DNA of 64,000 bases from Planctomycetaceae bacterium (GTDB lineage Bacteria > Planctomycetota > Planctomycetia > Pirellulales > Thermoguttaceae). The position numbers and the translations under genes were made by a program. The DNA is taken from NCBI GenBank assembly GCA_012719125.1, contig JAAYAY010000028.1, positions 100,282 to 164,281 of the forward strand. Reading direction: 5' to 3'. The stretch's first letter is position 1, and each line of letters opens with the position of its first letter. The notes beneath the pieces were generated by a model. It was given only the letters and a program-made list of their open reading frames with translations. It had not been told where the DNA came from and made no database searches. This document shows positions 9,610 through 19,007 of this stretch, piece by piece.

Positions 9610-10896
9610 ATGCCCTCTGGACGGGAATTCGGTTCTGGACGCCGAGGAAGCGGATCGACCAAGAAGAACGCGTTCTGCTCTTTTTGTCGCAAGAGCTATC
9701 GAGACGTGGGCCCTTTGGTCGAAGGCCCCGGCGACGTCTATATCTGCGGCGAGTGCATCGACCTGTGCCAGTCGATTCTGGACCAGGAACGCCGCCGCCG
9801 CGGATCCTCGAAACAGCCCTTTTCCAAGATACCGACGCCGCGCGAGATCGTCGGCCGGCTCGACGAATATGTGATCGGGCAGGAACTCGCCAAGCGGGTT
9901 CTGGCCGTTGCCGTTCACAGCCACTACAAGCGTCTGGTTCACCGCAGCGAAAACTCGGACGTGGTCATCGACAAGTCGAATATACTGTTGATCGGTCCGA
10001 CCGGTTCGGGCAAGACCCTTCTGGCTCAAACCTTGGCCCGCGTCCTTGACGTCCCCTTTGCCATCGGCGACGCCACGACGCTGACCGAGGCCGGCTACGT
10101 GGGCGAAGACGTAGAGAACCTGTTGCTCAAGCTGCTCCACGCCGCCGACTTCGATATCGAGGCCGCCCAGAAGGGCATCCTCTACATCGACGAAATCGAC
10201 AAGATCGGCAAGACGAGCCAGAACGTCTCCATCACTCGCGACGTCTCCGGCGAAGGCGTCCAACAAGCCCTGCTCAAGATGCTCGAAGGCACGACCGCCA
10301 ACGTGCCGCCCCAGGGCGGACGCAAGCATCCCGAACAGCAGTACATCCAGATGGATACCTCGAACATCCTCTTCATCTGCGGAGGAACCTTCGTCGGATT
10401 GGAGAAGATCATCGGAAAGCGACTGGGCAAGAAATCGATCGGTTTCAGCCAGATGGCCCAGAGCCATCACGACCTGGAACTGGCCGAGGCTCTGCCGCAA
10501 GTGACCAGCGACGATATCCTTCAGTTCGGCCTGATCCCGGAACTGGTCGGGCGTCTGCCTATCCTCTCGCCGCTTACACCGCTGGACAGCGAGGCGCTGA
10601 TACGCGTCCTGCAGGAGCCGAAGAACGCCCTGGTGAAGCAGTACCGCGAGTTGTTCGCCATGGAGGAGGCGGAACTGACCTTTACGGATCAGGCCCTGGT
10701 CGCCATCGCCGAGCGGGCACAACTCCGAGAAACGGGGGCTCGGGGCCTCCGGGCCATCGTCGAGGAAGTCATGCTCGACATCATGTTTGAACTGCCCGAC
10801 CAGGAGGCCGGGCAGAAATACTGCATCACCGACGACGTCGTCTACGGCCGCACCAAGTTGTTCCCCCTGCCCGAACGCAAGAACAAGAGCGCGTAA
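9610..10896 (+). CDS. clpX: ATP-dependent Clp protease ATPase subunit ClpX
   Basis: 428 residues, the normal ClpX length. The N-terminal zinc-binding domain has Cys23, Cys26, Cys46 and Cys49 ([10 protein letters not shown] ... ICGECIDLC). The AAA+ core has Walker A GPTGSGKT near residue 129, Walker [11 protein letters not shown] near 191, [14 protein letters not shown], and the sensor/C-domain stretch [13 protein letters not shown]. ClpX unfolds tagged proteins and feeds them to ClpP in the cytoplasm. No clpP or tig gene is nearby, so the common tig-clpP-clpX operon is not present here. A strong terminator follows. Confidence 0.97.
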   Translation: MPSGREFGSGRRGSGSTKKNAFCSFCRKSYRDVGPLVEGPGDVYICGECIDLCQSILDQERRRRGSSKQPFSKIPTPREIVGRLDEYVIGQELAKRVLAVAVHSHYKRLVHRSENSDVVIDKSNILLIGPTGSGKTLLAQTLARVLDVPFAIGDATTLTEAGYVGEDVENLLLKLLHAADFDIEAAQKGILYIDEIDKIGKTSQNVSITRDVSGEGVQQALLKMLEGTTANVPPQGGRKHPEQQYIQMDTSNILFICGGTFVGLEKIIGKRLGKKSIGFSQMAQSHHDLELAEALPQVTSDDILQFGLIPELVGRLPILSPLTPLDSEALIRVLQEPKNALVKQYRELFAMEEAELTFTDQALVAIAERAQLRETGARGLRAIVEEVMLDIMFELPDQEAGQKYCITDDVVYGRTKLFPLPERKNKSA

Positions 10897-10946
10897 TCCA
10901 AGCAGCTTTCGATATTCCACCCACCGTTCATCCCACCTACGCAGTC

Positions 10947-10982
10947 GGGGCGACCCCTAAACGGGTCGCCCCGTTCTTTTTT
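10947..10982 (+). terminator. Intrinsic terminator of clpX
   Basis: GGGGCGACCC and GGGTCGCCCC form a ten-base-pair stem with a loop of about six bases, followed by GTTCTTTTTT. It is 50 bases past the clpX stop. Confidence 0.9.
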
Positions 10983-11133
10983 GGCGGCTCGCCGGAATCC
11001 GTGGTAAGTCTCGCACGATACGCAGGGCGTTTCGGGGCGAAAACTTGACACGGGTCCCCAGGGCGATTACGAAGAAGGGCAACGTGGTTTCCGGCCGTCT
11101 CTTGCACATCACTTCAACCCGCGAGATTCAACC

Positions 11134-13191
11134 ATGCGATATGCCAAACTGCCTGTCATCGTTCTCGCACTTGCATTCGTTGCCTGCTCCTTCGCCCGGC
11201 CCGCCCAAGCCGAGGAACCGCCCGTCTTCGGCCTCATGGCCGACGTCCAATATGCCGACTTGGATACTGCCGGTGCGCGCCACTACCGGACAGCGCTCGT
11301 GAAGCTGGAGGATTGTGTTGCCGACTTCAGCAAACGCGAACTCGCCTTCGTCATCCAGCTTGGCGATATCGTGAACGGCCACGGCAAGGACGTCGAGAAA
11401 TCGATCGCGGACCTGGATCGGATCCTGCCGGTTTTCAACAAGCTGCCGATGCCCAAGTACCATGTGGTAGGCAATCATTGCCTCACCGTCGGCAAGGAGG
11501 CCCTGGGCCACAAGCTGGGGCTGGAACGATTCTATTACGAATTCACAGTTCCTTCGGCCAAAGGATGGCGTTTCGTCGTGCTGGACGGCAACGACGCGGG
11601 CTACGGGGTGATCGGCGACGAGCAAGTCGCCTGGTTTCGCTCGACGATCGACAAGGCGGCCGAGGCAGGAGAGAAGGTGATCTGTTTCTGCCATTTCGCT
11701 CTGCTGCCTGAGGCCGCCAAGCACCACCGGATGGCCAAGCCGGAACCGATTCTGGAAATAATGGACAAAGCAGGATGTGTCGTCGCCTGGTTTGCCGGGC
11801 ACGACCATGCCGGGGGATATGCAGTCCGCAAAGGCGTCCATCACGTGACCGTCCGTGGCATGGTCGAATCGCCCGTGAAGAACGCCTATGCAGTCATTAC
11901 GCTGTACGAAGACAAAATCGTGGAGGTCGGATTCGGCGACGAGCCGAGTCGCGAGATGCCGTTCAGTCCTCCACACGAGAATGCCGAGTGGTGGATCGGA
12001 CGTGCCATGTATCTTGCCAACAGCCCGGAGGGTGCTGATGCACATGATGACGTAATGATCACCTTGGCAGAGAGCCTGGCGCTATCAGGTGACCTCTCCC
12101 GGTTTTGGGCGTTGGCGCAGGATGTCAAGGACCAAGAGAAGATGCGACACTACCTCTCCGTTATTGCCCACCACCTGGTAGTGGCAGGACGGATCGATGA
12201 GGCAAACCAGATTGTGGCCCGGTTGGACTCGGAAGCGGAGCGCGAACGAGCCGCCCAGCAGTTGGCTTGGGCCTTCGCCAGACGGCATGATTTCGACATG
12301 GCAGCCCAGACGGCAGCGAAGATCCAGAATCGCGGCACGCGTAACCACGCACTTGAGAAGATCATAGAAGCACAGGCCGAATCAGGGCGGTGGGACGATG
12401 CATTGACGACACTCGATCAGATTGCCGTTTCCGATGACATGGATTCCGACGAGAAGGAGTCGGTGGCCAAGGACAAAACCGCGCTTCTTGCGTTGATCCT
12501 GAGATACCGAGCCGAGAATGTTTCACGACCTCCAGAGACACCGTCCACCGACGCTGCGAGCCGCTATCGAGCGCTTCTCGCCCTTTGGGGACTCGGTTCG
12601 ACGATCGACGATGTTGACAGGGCGCGAGGTCTGGCCGACAAGCTTACCGATCCAGAGGAACTTGCCACTGCCTGGCGTGGAATTGCATGGTACTACGCGC
12701 AGAAGGACGCCCGCGATGAAGCGTTGGACGCTTTGTCGCGTGGAACTGCCGCGGCCAGGAAGATCGCCGAGCCCTTCGCGAAGTCACTCAATCTGGTCCT
12801 CCTGGCAGATATCTATTTGGAGTTGGGGGACAGGGAATCGGCGGTATCTCTGATACCGGAGGCGCTGTCGTCTGAAGAGAACATGATGAAGCTGATGCGG
12901 GGTCTCACGAGTTTCACGACGGGCCCGGCGATTATTGGTGTGCTGGTCCGGTCGGGACACACCGACCGCGCCCTTCAGATGCTTCACGCCGCGAAATCAG
13001 AACCGGCAACGAGCTGGATCGCTTTCGGGGAATTCTGCGCTGAAACAAGACAGCTCGATCTTGCAGCCAGTCTGTTGAAGGAGCAAGGCACTGCCACGTC
13101 AAAAGCCTGGCTGGCACTCGGGGTAGCCACCATCTTGATCACGGATCGTGGCAAGGCGGTGAAACCCACTGCACCCAACGACGCCAAATGA
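11134..13191 (+). CDS. Secreted calcineurin-like phosphoesterase with helical-repeat C-terminus
   Basis: 685 residues with a signal peptide (MRYAKLPVIVLALAFVACSFARPAQA). Residues 30-290 carry the metallophosphoesterase motifs in order: FGLMADVQYAD, QLGDIVNG, VGNHC, CHFAL and AGHDHAGG. The arrangement resembles Mn-dependent ADP-ribose/CDP-alcohol diphosphatases. The C-terminal 380 residues are all-helical with recurring A-x-x-x-A-R/LAD patterns like TPR repeats (LADKLTDPEELATAWRGIAW), probably a protein-binding module. The natural substrate is unknown. It is followed 42 bases later by a Gfo/Idh/MocA gene on the same strand and may be co-transcribed with it. Confidence 0.85.
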   Translation: MRYAKLPVIVLALAFVACSFARPAQAEEPPVFGLMADVQYADLDTAGARHYRTALVKLEDCVADFSKRELAFVIQLGDIVNGHGKDVEKSIADLDRILPVFNKLPMPKYHVVGNHCLTVGKEALGHKLGLERFYYEFTVPSAKGWRFVVLDGNDAGYGVIGDEQVAWFRSTIDKAAEAGEKVICFCHFALLPEAAKHHRMAKPEPILEIMDKAGCVVAWFAGHDHAGGYAVRKGVHHVTVRGMVESPVKNAYAVITLYEDKIVEVGFGDEPSREMPFSPPHENAEWWIGRAMYLANSPEGADAHDDVMITLAESLALSGDLSRFWALAQDVKDQEKMRHYLSVIAHHLVVAGRIDEANQIVARLDSEAERERAAQQLAWAFARRHDFDMAAQTAAKIQNRGTRNHALEKIIEAQAESGRWDDALTTLDQIAVSDDMDSDEKESVAKDKTALLALILRYRAENVSRPPETPSTDAASRYRALLALWGLGSTIDDVDRARGLADKLTDPEELATAWRGIAWYYAQKDARDEALDALSRGTAAARKIAEPFAKSLNLVLLADIYLELGDRESAVSLIPEALSSEENMMKLMRGLTSFTTGPAIIGVLVRSGHTDRALQMLHAAKSEPATSWIAFGEFCAETRQLDLAASLLKEQGTATSKAWLALGVATILITDRGKAVKPTAPNDAK

Positions 13192-13233
13192 CTTCCCGAC
13201 TCCAGATATGATCCACAATTCGGGAGAACTCCC

Positions 13234-14556
13234 ATGCAGACGCTCAATGCACTCTCAAGACGAGCCTTCCTCAACGCCGCAACCACGGTCGCTGCCGCCA
13301 CTGCCCTGACGAGTGCAAAAGCTAAAGGCGACGCGTCAAATCGTGCGATTCGCATCGGCATGGTCGGCGTGGGCAGCCGGGGTACGCACCTGCTGCAGAC
13401 CATGCTCTCGTTCCCGGGCGTACAGGTCCCGGCCGTGTGCGACATCGTTCCCGAGCGGGCCGCCCGGGCACAAGACCTTGTGGAGAAGGCCACGGGAACT
13501 CGCCCTGAAGCGTACACGAAGGACCAGCGGGATTGGCAGCGACTCGTCGAACGCGACGATCTCGACGCCGTCTTGACCGCCACGCCCTGGGAGTGGCATA
13601 CGCCGATCATGGTCGCCGCCATGAAGGCCGGCAAGTATGCGGGCACGGAAGTGCCGGCCGCCGTGACCGTGGAAGAATGCTGGGACCTGGTTCGCACCTC
13701 CGAGCAGACGGGCATGCCCTGCATGATGCTCGAAAACGTGTGCTATTTCCAGGAAGTCCTGACGCTGTTGCGGATGGTCCGCGAAGGTGTCTTCGGCGAT
13801 CTGCTTCACGCGGAGGTGGGCTACCAGCACGACTGCCGGTTCCTCATGTTCACGGACGACGGTAAGCTCACCTGGCGGGGCGAGCACGGGGCCGTCAAGG
13901 ACGGCAACCTCTATCCCACCCACCCCATCGGCCCGGTCGCCCAATGGATGAACATCAATCGCGGCGACCGATTCACGCGGATCTCCAGCGTGAGCACGAA
14001 GTCAACGGGGTTAAAGAATTATGCCGCACAGAAGTTCGGTCCCGACCACCCGCTGGCCAAGCGAGATTACGCCCTGGGCGACGTGAATACGAGCGTTCTG
14101 CAGACGGAGAACGGCCTGACGGTGACTCTCTATTTCGACTTGTGCACGCCCCGGCCTTACGATCTCATCCTCCGGCTCCAGGGCACCAAGGGCATCCACA
14201 TGGGCGGGGCCCAGGGGGACATTTACCTCGAAGGCACGTCGCCCAAGGCCCACACCTACGAACCCTTTGCACCCTACATGGAGAAATACTCCCATCCCCT
14301 CTGGACGGCCCTCCAGGAGCAGGCCAAGGAGCACGGCGGCCACGGCGGCAGCGATTACGTGACGATGTACGAGTTCCTCAAGGCAATTCGAAACCGCACG
14401 CCCTTCCCTCAGGACGTCTACGACGCCGCCACCTGGAGTGTGATCACGCCGCTGTCGTTCGAGTCCGTGGCGAACAGCGGCGCGGTCGTCGACTTCCCCG
14501 ACTTCACGCAGGGGAAGTGGAAGGAGCGGAAACCGGTTCCGGTCTACGGGGCGTGA
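13234..14556 (+). CDS. Tat-exported Gfo/Idh/MocA family oxidoreductase
   Basis: 440 residues. The N-terminus carries a twin-arginine signal (SRRAFLNAATTVAAATA). The Rossmann segment IRIGMVGVGSRGTHLLQTM binds NAD(P), and AGKYAGTEVPAAVTVEECW is the usual E-(V/K)-P site of the family. The C-terminal half (VLQTENGLTVTLYFDLCTPRPYD, GGHGGSDY) is like the GH109-type members that use tightly bound NAD to cleave N-acetylgalactosaminides, so either a sugar dehydrogenase or a GH109-like glycosidase is possible. Planctomycetes have dozens of such paralogues, and I cannot assign a substrate. Confidence 0.85.
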   Translation: MQTLNALSRRAFLNAATTVAAATALTSAKAKGDASNRAIRIGMVGVGSRGTHLLQTMLSFPGVQVPAVCDIVPERAARAQDLVEKATGTRPEAYTKDQRDWQRLVERDDLDAVLTATPWEWHTPIMVAAMKAGKYAGTEVPAAVTVEECWDLVRTSEQTGMPCMMLENVCYFQEVLTLLRMVREGVFGDLLHAEVGYQHDCRFLMFTDDGKLTWRGEHGAVKDGNLYPTHPIGPVAQWMNINRGDRFTRISSVSTKSTGLKNYAAQKFGPDHPLAKRDYALGDVNTSVLQTENGLTVTLYFDLCTPRPYDLILRLQGTKGIHMGGAQGDIYLEGTSPKAHTYEPFAPYMEKYSHPLWTALQEQAKEHGGHGGSDYVTMYEFLKAIRNRTPFPQDVYDAATWSVITPLSFESVANSGAVVDFPDFTQGKWKERKPVPVYGA

Positions 14557-14600
14557 GCCTGCCGGACGTTCGAGTTGCCGTTGCAGACTGTCCTTGACTC

Positions 14601-14680
14601 GTCATTCCCGCGCAGGCGGGAATCCAGATCATGGACTGTCTGCGACGATGTTTCTGGATTCCCGCCTTCGCGGGAATGAC
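14601..14680. repeat. Palindromic intergenic element with GTCATTCCCGC ends
   Basis: The outer arms (GTCATTCCCGCG-AGGCGGGAATCCAG and its near complement) enclose about 25 bases, with each arm itself a small hairpin. Elements of this kind are common between genes in many bacterial genomes. It may also end transcription from the upstream dehydrogenase gene. Confidence 0.65.
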
Positions 14681-14736
14681 GCGCGGATTGCTTCACGGAG
14701 ATAACGCGCGGGTTGCACGTGAAGCTATCTCGGATT

Positions 14737-14840
14737 ATTCATGGGTGGCACGCTCAGAGCGCAGCGATGGGCGTGGTGACCTGACGATCCACGCCCATCG
14801 CTACGCTCAGAGCGTGCCACCCAATACACAGTGCCTCTGG
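14737..14840. repeat. Palindromic interspersed element, copy B
   Basis: Second copy of the element at 8773-8873, inserted in the opposite orientation. The palindrome (14743-14822) is exactly 80 bases, as in copy A. Its arms are more perfect here, with CGCTCAGAGCG present on both sides. The rest of 14557-14910 shows no gene. Confidence 0.75.
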
Positions 14841-14910
14841 GGCCCTGTCTTCAACTTCTTTGCCTGCAACGGACTACGAGCAATCGACAAAGGTCTGTGA
14901 ATAATCCGCG

Positions 14911-16260
14911 CTACTGTGCCACCGCCACGGCCTTGCCGGCGTGGTCGAGAACGCGATCGTAGAACGCTTCGTGGATGTCGGGCGGGGCGGCATGGCCCAT
15001 GAGCGGCTTGTTGATGACCTGCTTCGGCCCCTGGAGGCAGTTGTAGGCCGCGTAGCAGGTCGAAGGCGGGCAGGTCATGTCGATGAACCCGACGCTCATG
15101 ATGGCCTCGGCCTTGCAGCGGCTGGCGAAGTTGACCGCGTCGACATAACGGGCGACCTGGAGGCTGACGGGGTCGGGCTTGCCGTCTTCGCCGGTGGGCA
15201 CGAGCTTGGGCCATCCGTTGACACGTCCGGCAGCTCGCCCGGAATGATCGCAGATGGCCGGCACGCCCGAGGCAATGAGCGTGACGCGCGGATCGAGCCC
15301 TCCGGCGGCCAGTGCCTGCCCGCCCCCCTGGCTGTGCCCGATCACGATCAGGTGCTTGCCGTCCCACTCGGGGCGCGACGTGAGGAAGTCCAGGGCCCGG
15401 ACCAGACGCAGGAACATCCCCCGGAAGTAGACGGTTTTACGATCCTCTCGCCCCGCCTGCCGATAGTCCTTCAACCGTCCGGCGCTCAGGTCGCTATAGA
15501 ACTTGGCGGGCTGGCCGTTGGGAATCCCGTGGGCGTTGATGTCCATGGAGAGCATGTCCGACTGGGCGCCCTTGACCGCGTTGCCCAGCGACGAGCTGCG
15601 CACGCCCGCACCGTGCACCCAGAGGATGGCCGGCAGACTCTTGGGCTCCGCGTTCTTCGGCAGCCCGAAGTAGCCCGACACCGGTGCGCCGCCCACACAG
15701 GGAATCTGGACGTCGTAACATTCGACGTCCGCGTCGGATTGCTCGACCGGTGTGAGGGCCGGCTCCAGCGGCATTTCACGCACCTTCTTCTTCTGTTCGG
15801 CCCAGAAGGCGTCGAAGTCGTCCGGCACCGGCAGGCTCGGCTCGATCTTCAGCGGTGAGAATCCGGCCCCGGCAGCAGCCTGTAGTGCCTTGCCTTGGGG
15901 TGGTGCGAAGGTCACTTGGCAACGCAGGAAGCCGGGACGATCCGACGTGACGGTCACGGACGGCGACCCATCGCTCAATTCCAGGCGGCCTTTCGGGAAA
16001 TCGTTCTTCTGCGGGAATTCAGTGATGAAGTCGTCGACCGCATAGGAAACGGCACCTTCCTTGACCGGCTGGCCGTCCTTGGACACCGTGATGAGGAATT
16101 GTGCCTTCTCGCCCGTCTCATAGAGGGCGTCTTCGCGGTCGGTAACGACCGTCAGTTGATAGGCAGGTTCGGCCGCCTGCAGCGACGCGGCGGCCGCCGC
16201 CAAAACGGCGAGGAAGAGGCAAAGAGATCGGATCGGTGTGAGGTGGTTGGCCTTCGGCAT
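14911..16260 (-). CDS. Secreted acetyl xylan esterase-like alpha/beta hydrolase
   Basis: 449 residues with a signal peptide (LCLFLAVLAAAAASLQAAEP). Residues 30-140 form an immunoglobulin-like domain; from about 150 the AXE1/cephalosporin-C deacetylase fold follows (LPVPDDFDAFWAEQKKK). The catalytic triad is visible: serine in GHSQGGGQA, aspartate in VGFIDMTCPP and histidine in PLMGHAAPPD. The family removes acetyl groups from xylan side chains or small molecules, and this fits the polysaccharide-degrading tone of the neighbourhood (agarase, sulfatase, another esterase). It is transcribed toward the gap at 14557-14910, with no evident partner gene. Confidence 0.85.
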   Translation of the reverse strand: MPKANHLTPIRSLCLFLAVLAAAAASLQAAEPAYQLTVVTDREDALYETGEKAQFLITVSKDGQPVKEGAVSYAVDDFITEFPQKNDFPKGRLELSDGSPSVTVTSDRPGFLRCQVTFAPPQGKALQAAAGAGFSPLKIEPSLPVPDDFDAFWAEQKKKVREMPLEPALTPVEQSDADVECYDVQIPCVGGAPVSGYFGLPKNAEPKSLPAILWVHGAGVRSSSLGNAVKGAQSDMLSMDINAHGIPNGQPAKFYSDLSAGRLKDYRQAGREDRKTVYFRGMFLRLVRALDFLTSRPEWDGKHLIVIGHSQGGGQALAAGGLDPRVTLIASGVPAICDHSGRAAGRVNGWPKLVPTGEDGKPDPVSLQVARYVDAVNFASRCKAEAIMSVGFIDMTCPPSTCYAAYNCLQGPKQVINKPLMGHAAPPDIHEAFYDRVLDHAGKAVAVAQ

Positions 16261-16523
16261 GGTGCTGGATCCTCGTAGTACAGTCCTTGGAGACGGTGAA
16301 GTGCTTTTCAGGCAGCCGGTATCTTATCATGCGGAGTCGGTCTCGTGCAAATACCACGGGGGTACACGTTCTGGCCACAACGGTGTCGCAGGGCGTCGTA
16401 CTCGTTGGGTGCTGCGAAGTCACAAAGCGCGATTCTGCCGTCTCCCGATTCAGATTGACTGGGTTGCTGGAAAGGTGGAGACTGTAGTCACGTCAAGTAT
16501 TTACTCACGAAGGTAAGCACACG

Positions 16524-17099
16524 ATGGATCTCGGTGCCGCAGCCGATGGGATCGCTCTGGTGTCGCTTGCGGGGAAGTTTCTGGCTTCGCTGGCCGTTAC
16601 GATTCTCTGCGCGGGATTGGCTGCATTGGGCTGGTTCTCCCGTAAGAAATGGTATCTGCTTTCGTGTCTGGCACTTCTCCTGGCCAATCTCGTATACCTG
16701 GCGCTTGTGACCAGCCGTACTGGGATTGGGCAACTTCCCATGTTGACACTGCCGCTGGGCACGATTCTCGCCGTGGGGGTAACGGCTATCGTCGGGCTTG
16801 GTCGATGCCGTCCAAAACTCCAGTTTCGACTGAGGACCCTACTGATTGCCGTCCTGGTGCTCAGCCTGCCGCTGTCGTGGTTTGCTGTTAGGATGGAGAG
16901 GGCGAGGAGGCAGAGGGAGGCGGTGGAAGCGATTGAGAAGGCAGATGGAGTCACCTCACCTTAAACACATGATCTATTTGACAAATTCACCTATCTCAAT
17001 CCCACAAGGCCCTCAACCCCCGATTGGGCACACTCCGTTTTTGGAGACGACTTCTTCGTAATGCTGATTTTCTACCTGTTCTGGCGAAAGTGCCTCTGA
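16524..17099 (+). pseudogene. Planctomycete LRR-type membrane protein, interrupted by a stop and truncated
   Basis: Four hydrophobic helices are followed by the characteristic planctomycete segment FRLRTLLIAVLVLSLPLSW-F and RMERARRQREAVEAIEK. This normally continues through a W-L-R-x-L-x-G-D-D-F-F motif into leucine-rich repeats. Here a TAA at 16962-16964 stops translation. Reading on in the same frame gives LFDKFTYLNPTRPSTPDW, SVFGDDFFVM and a TGA at 17097, which is the expected continuation. The leucine-rich repeats themselves are absent. It is a nonsense-mutated, 3'-truncated relic; a short 146-residue product could still be made. Confidence 0.75.
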
Positions 17100-17132
17100 G
17101 GCAACCGAGGACTTGGCCCGATGGCCCCGCGT

Positions 17133-17329
17133 CAGATCGAGCCCAATTTCGCAAGAAGATGCTCCAGAGAGATTCCCCATCTCTCGGGTGTTCCTAACGG
17201 CGAGAAAATCAAATGACCGTTCCGGGCAGGCCGTTCAAGACTGGGCCAAAAGAGAAGCCGTTGTAAGTCTTTATCTTACAACGGCTTAATTCAGGGTGGA
17301 AGAAGTTACTCGAACCCTCGACACCTGGA
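17133..17329. repeat. 197-bp direct repeat, left copy, carrying 3' part of tRNA-His
   Basis: Matches 20326-20522 over the full 197 bases with only a handful of differences. It contains the terminator hairpin of tRNA-His (17255-17287 here) and, at its right end (17295-17329), the 3' part of the tRNA-His gene with two changes in the T-arm. The real gene is in the right copy. The pair brackets about 3 kb. Confidence 0.85.
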
Positions 17330-17400
17330 CCGATAAGATTGACCGGACCGACCCGCTGGCCTATGATCTGGTGATGGAGGGGGTGTGGGAGGGTGTGTAA
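17317..17400 (+). pseudogene. Possible C-terminal tail of a lost gene
   Basis: The frame reading TDKIDRTDPLAYDLVMEGVW up to the TAA at 17398 has coding-like composition but no start; upstream it runs into the 197-bp repeat. It may be the end of a gene cut off by whatever brought the repeat here. The family is not recognised. Confidence 0.25.
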
Positions 17401-17430
17401 CCCCGCGGTTGGACAGTGCTCGGAGTTGCC

Positions 17431-17751
17431 ATGAGTCCGATCATCCGACACGAGATCAGGTCGGCCGGCCTGATCTTGACCCTGGCGATCCTGATCGCAG
17501 GATGCGGCAAATCGCCAGAACCGGCGGTCGACACCGTCCCGTTCGAGCAGGCGGTTGAGCAGTACCTCGCGGCCCACAACATGGCCCTGGCGATCAAGGA
17601 CATCAAGGAAGGCCCCACCGTCGAGGGCACCAAAGCGACCATGATCGTCTCGCTCACGCACTCCGAGCTGGGCGGGGCGAGTGTTACGTGGGATTTTCAG
17701 TTTGAGAAAGATCCCGATGGAACCTGGAAGGCGGTTAGTCATCGGGACTGA
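17431..17751 (+). CDS. Small lipoprotein of unknown function
   Basis: 106 residues from ATG 17431, preceded by CGGAG at a good distance. The signal ends in the lipobox ILIAGC followed by GKSPEP, so it should be lipid-modified. The mature part (QAVEQYLAAHNMALAIKDIK, TMIVSLTHSELGG, WDFQFEKDPDGTWKAVSH) is a small mixed alpha/beta domain reminiscent of NTF2-like or DUF4878-like lipoproteins, but the match is weak. It is the first gene inside the tRNA-His repeat-bracketed segment. Confidence 0.6.
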   Translation: MSPIIRHEIRSAGLILTLAILIAGCGKSPEPAVDTVPFEQAVEQYLAAHNMALAIKDIKEGPTVEGTKATMIVSLTHSELGGASVTWDFQFEKDPDGTWKAVSHRD

Positions 17752-17937
17752 TTCACCGGTTCGCGAAATTCGCCGATCAATCCGGATGGCCGGCTAGCTC
17801 GAGGACAGCTCGGCCAGTTCGACCTCGACTCCAGCACCAAAATCACCCCAACAGAGGCGTCCCTACTCTTGTGTCGTTAATCGGTCGGTTTACGGCACAG
17901 TAGTGAACAGCATAGCTCAGGCACCCCAGACCAATGG

Positions 17938-18411
17938 TTAGCCGACGCCATACTTCACCAAGAGTTCAATCTTCTCGTCTTCTTCACGCAACCGCGCTAT
18001 GTCTATAGCGTTCCGTCCGGCACCGTCTGTGGCTTTGGCATCCGCTCCGAGCCTGAGCAGCGCCTCCATTACATCGTAGCCCTCTGCTTCCGCTGCCTGA
18101 ACTAGCAAGGGAGTGCTGCCATCTTCAGAGCGGATGTTGATGTCTGCTCCACGGCGTACGAGGAGTTCGACCATTTCAGGATGAGCTGCCAAGTGAAGAG
18201 GCGTAATACCCTCGTCGTTCTTCGCGTTTGGGTCCGCACCGGCGTCCAACAAGAACTCTGCCATCTCAAACTGCTCCTCTCCGGCCACGCCATGCAGTGC
18301 AGTAAAACCCCACTCATCCGTGGATCGGATCAGCGTGGGGTCTTCCGCTAGCATTTCCCGCACTGTGCGCATCTCGCCGAAGGTGGCCGCATCGTAGAAT
18401 TTCTCGCTCAT
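17938..18411 (-). CDS. Ankyrin repeat protein
   Basis: 157 residues, no signal peptide. Four to five ankyrin repeats are visible, each with the G-x-T-(P/A)-L-H core or a derivative: GFTALHGVAGEEQ, GITPLHLAAHPE, GSTPLLVQAAEA, and the inter-repeat phrases LLDAGADPNAKN, LVRRGADINIRS and LLRLGADAKAT. Ankyrin stacks bind other proteins. This is a complete cytoplasmic protein made of repeats only, and its partner is unknown. It is convergent with the upstream lipoprotein gene, with 186 bases between them. Confidence 0.85.
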   Translation of the reverse strand: MSEKFYDAATFGEMRTVREMLAEDPTLIRSTDEWGFTALHGVAGEEQFEMAEFLLDAGADPNAKNDEGITPLHLAAHPEMVELLVRRGADINIRSEDGSTPLLVQAAEAEGYDVMEALLRLGADAKATDGAGRNAIDIARLREEDEKIELLVKYGVG

Positions 18412-18633
18412 AGTGGTACCTAACGTCGAATAACCCCTTGTTCTACCCTGGTTACCTTCTGCCTGGACAACCAGACCCCATGCCGTTCAGGATACCGACT
18501 CCGATAGCGTAGTCAATCCAGGGAGGGATGGACAGTGTCCCATCAAACGTTCCTGTCCGGCACCCGTTCCAGCGAGCCCCCCCGACTTGCGGCGGCCTGC
18601 AAACCTGGTGGTTTCTTGACGGTGACCTGGTAA

Positions 18634-18801
18634 TCACCTCGCCGGCCCCAGTACTCCCATGGCCCGGCGCCGGAAGTCTTCGAGCTGCCTGCTGATCGTG
18701 TCGATCGCCGTCCGGTTCTCCCGGACCAGGTCATCAGCAATAGACTCGCTTCGCAGTGAGTCGTAGCGTTGCTTCGCAGCGAAGACCGGACCGGCGTTTG
18801 C
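18634..18801 (-). pseudogene. Unrecognised coding fragment without a start
   Basis: An open stretch reading VFAAKQRYDSLRSES, then IADDLVRENRTAIDTISRQL and EDFRRRAMGVLGPAR to a stop has the heptad-like charge pattern of a real helical protein end. There is no ATG or GTG start before the preceding stop, so it is either a relic or has a frameshifted 5' part. Nothing else is recognisable in 18412-19007. Confidence 0.25.
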
Positions 18802-19007
18802 CTATCTTTACATCCCGGTCGTTTCGATGCTTAGGCCCCTGAAAGGCCCCGTGCCGTATCGGTGCGGTTCCGTGTTCAAGGAATCGTGAGATGGGACGAT
18901 CACACGCGTACGGCTGCCTCCGGGGCTCGCTGATTCGTCAACGGCCTAGTCGCTACCGCGGCGCCACCAGTGAAGGTCCCACGCCATGACGTCGCGTCCG
19001 CCTCGCG

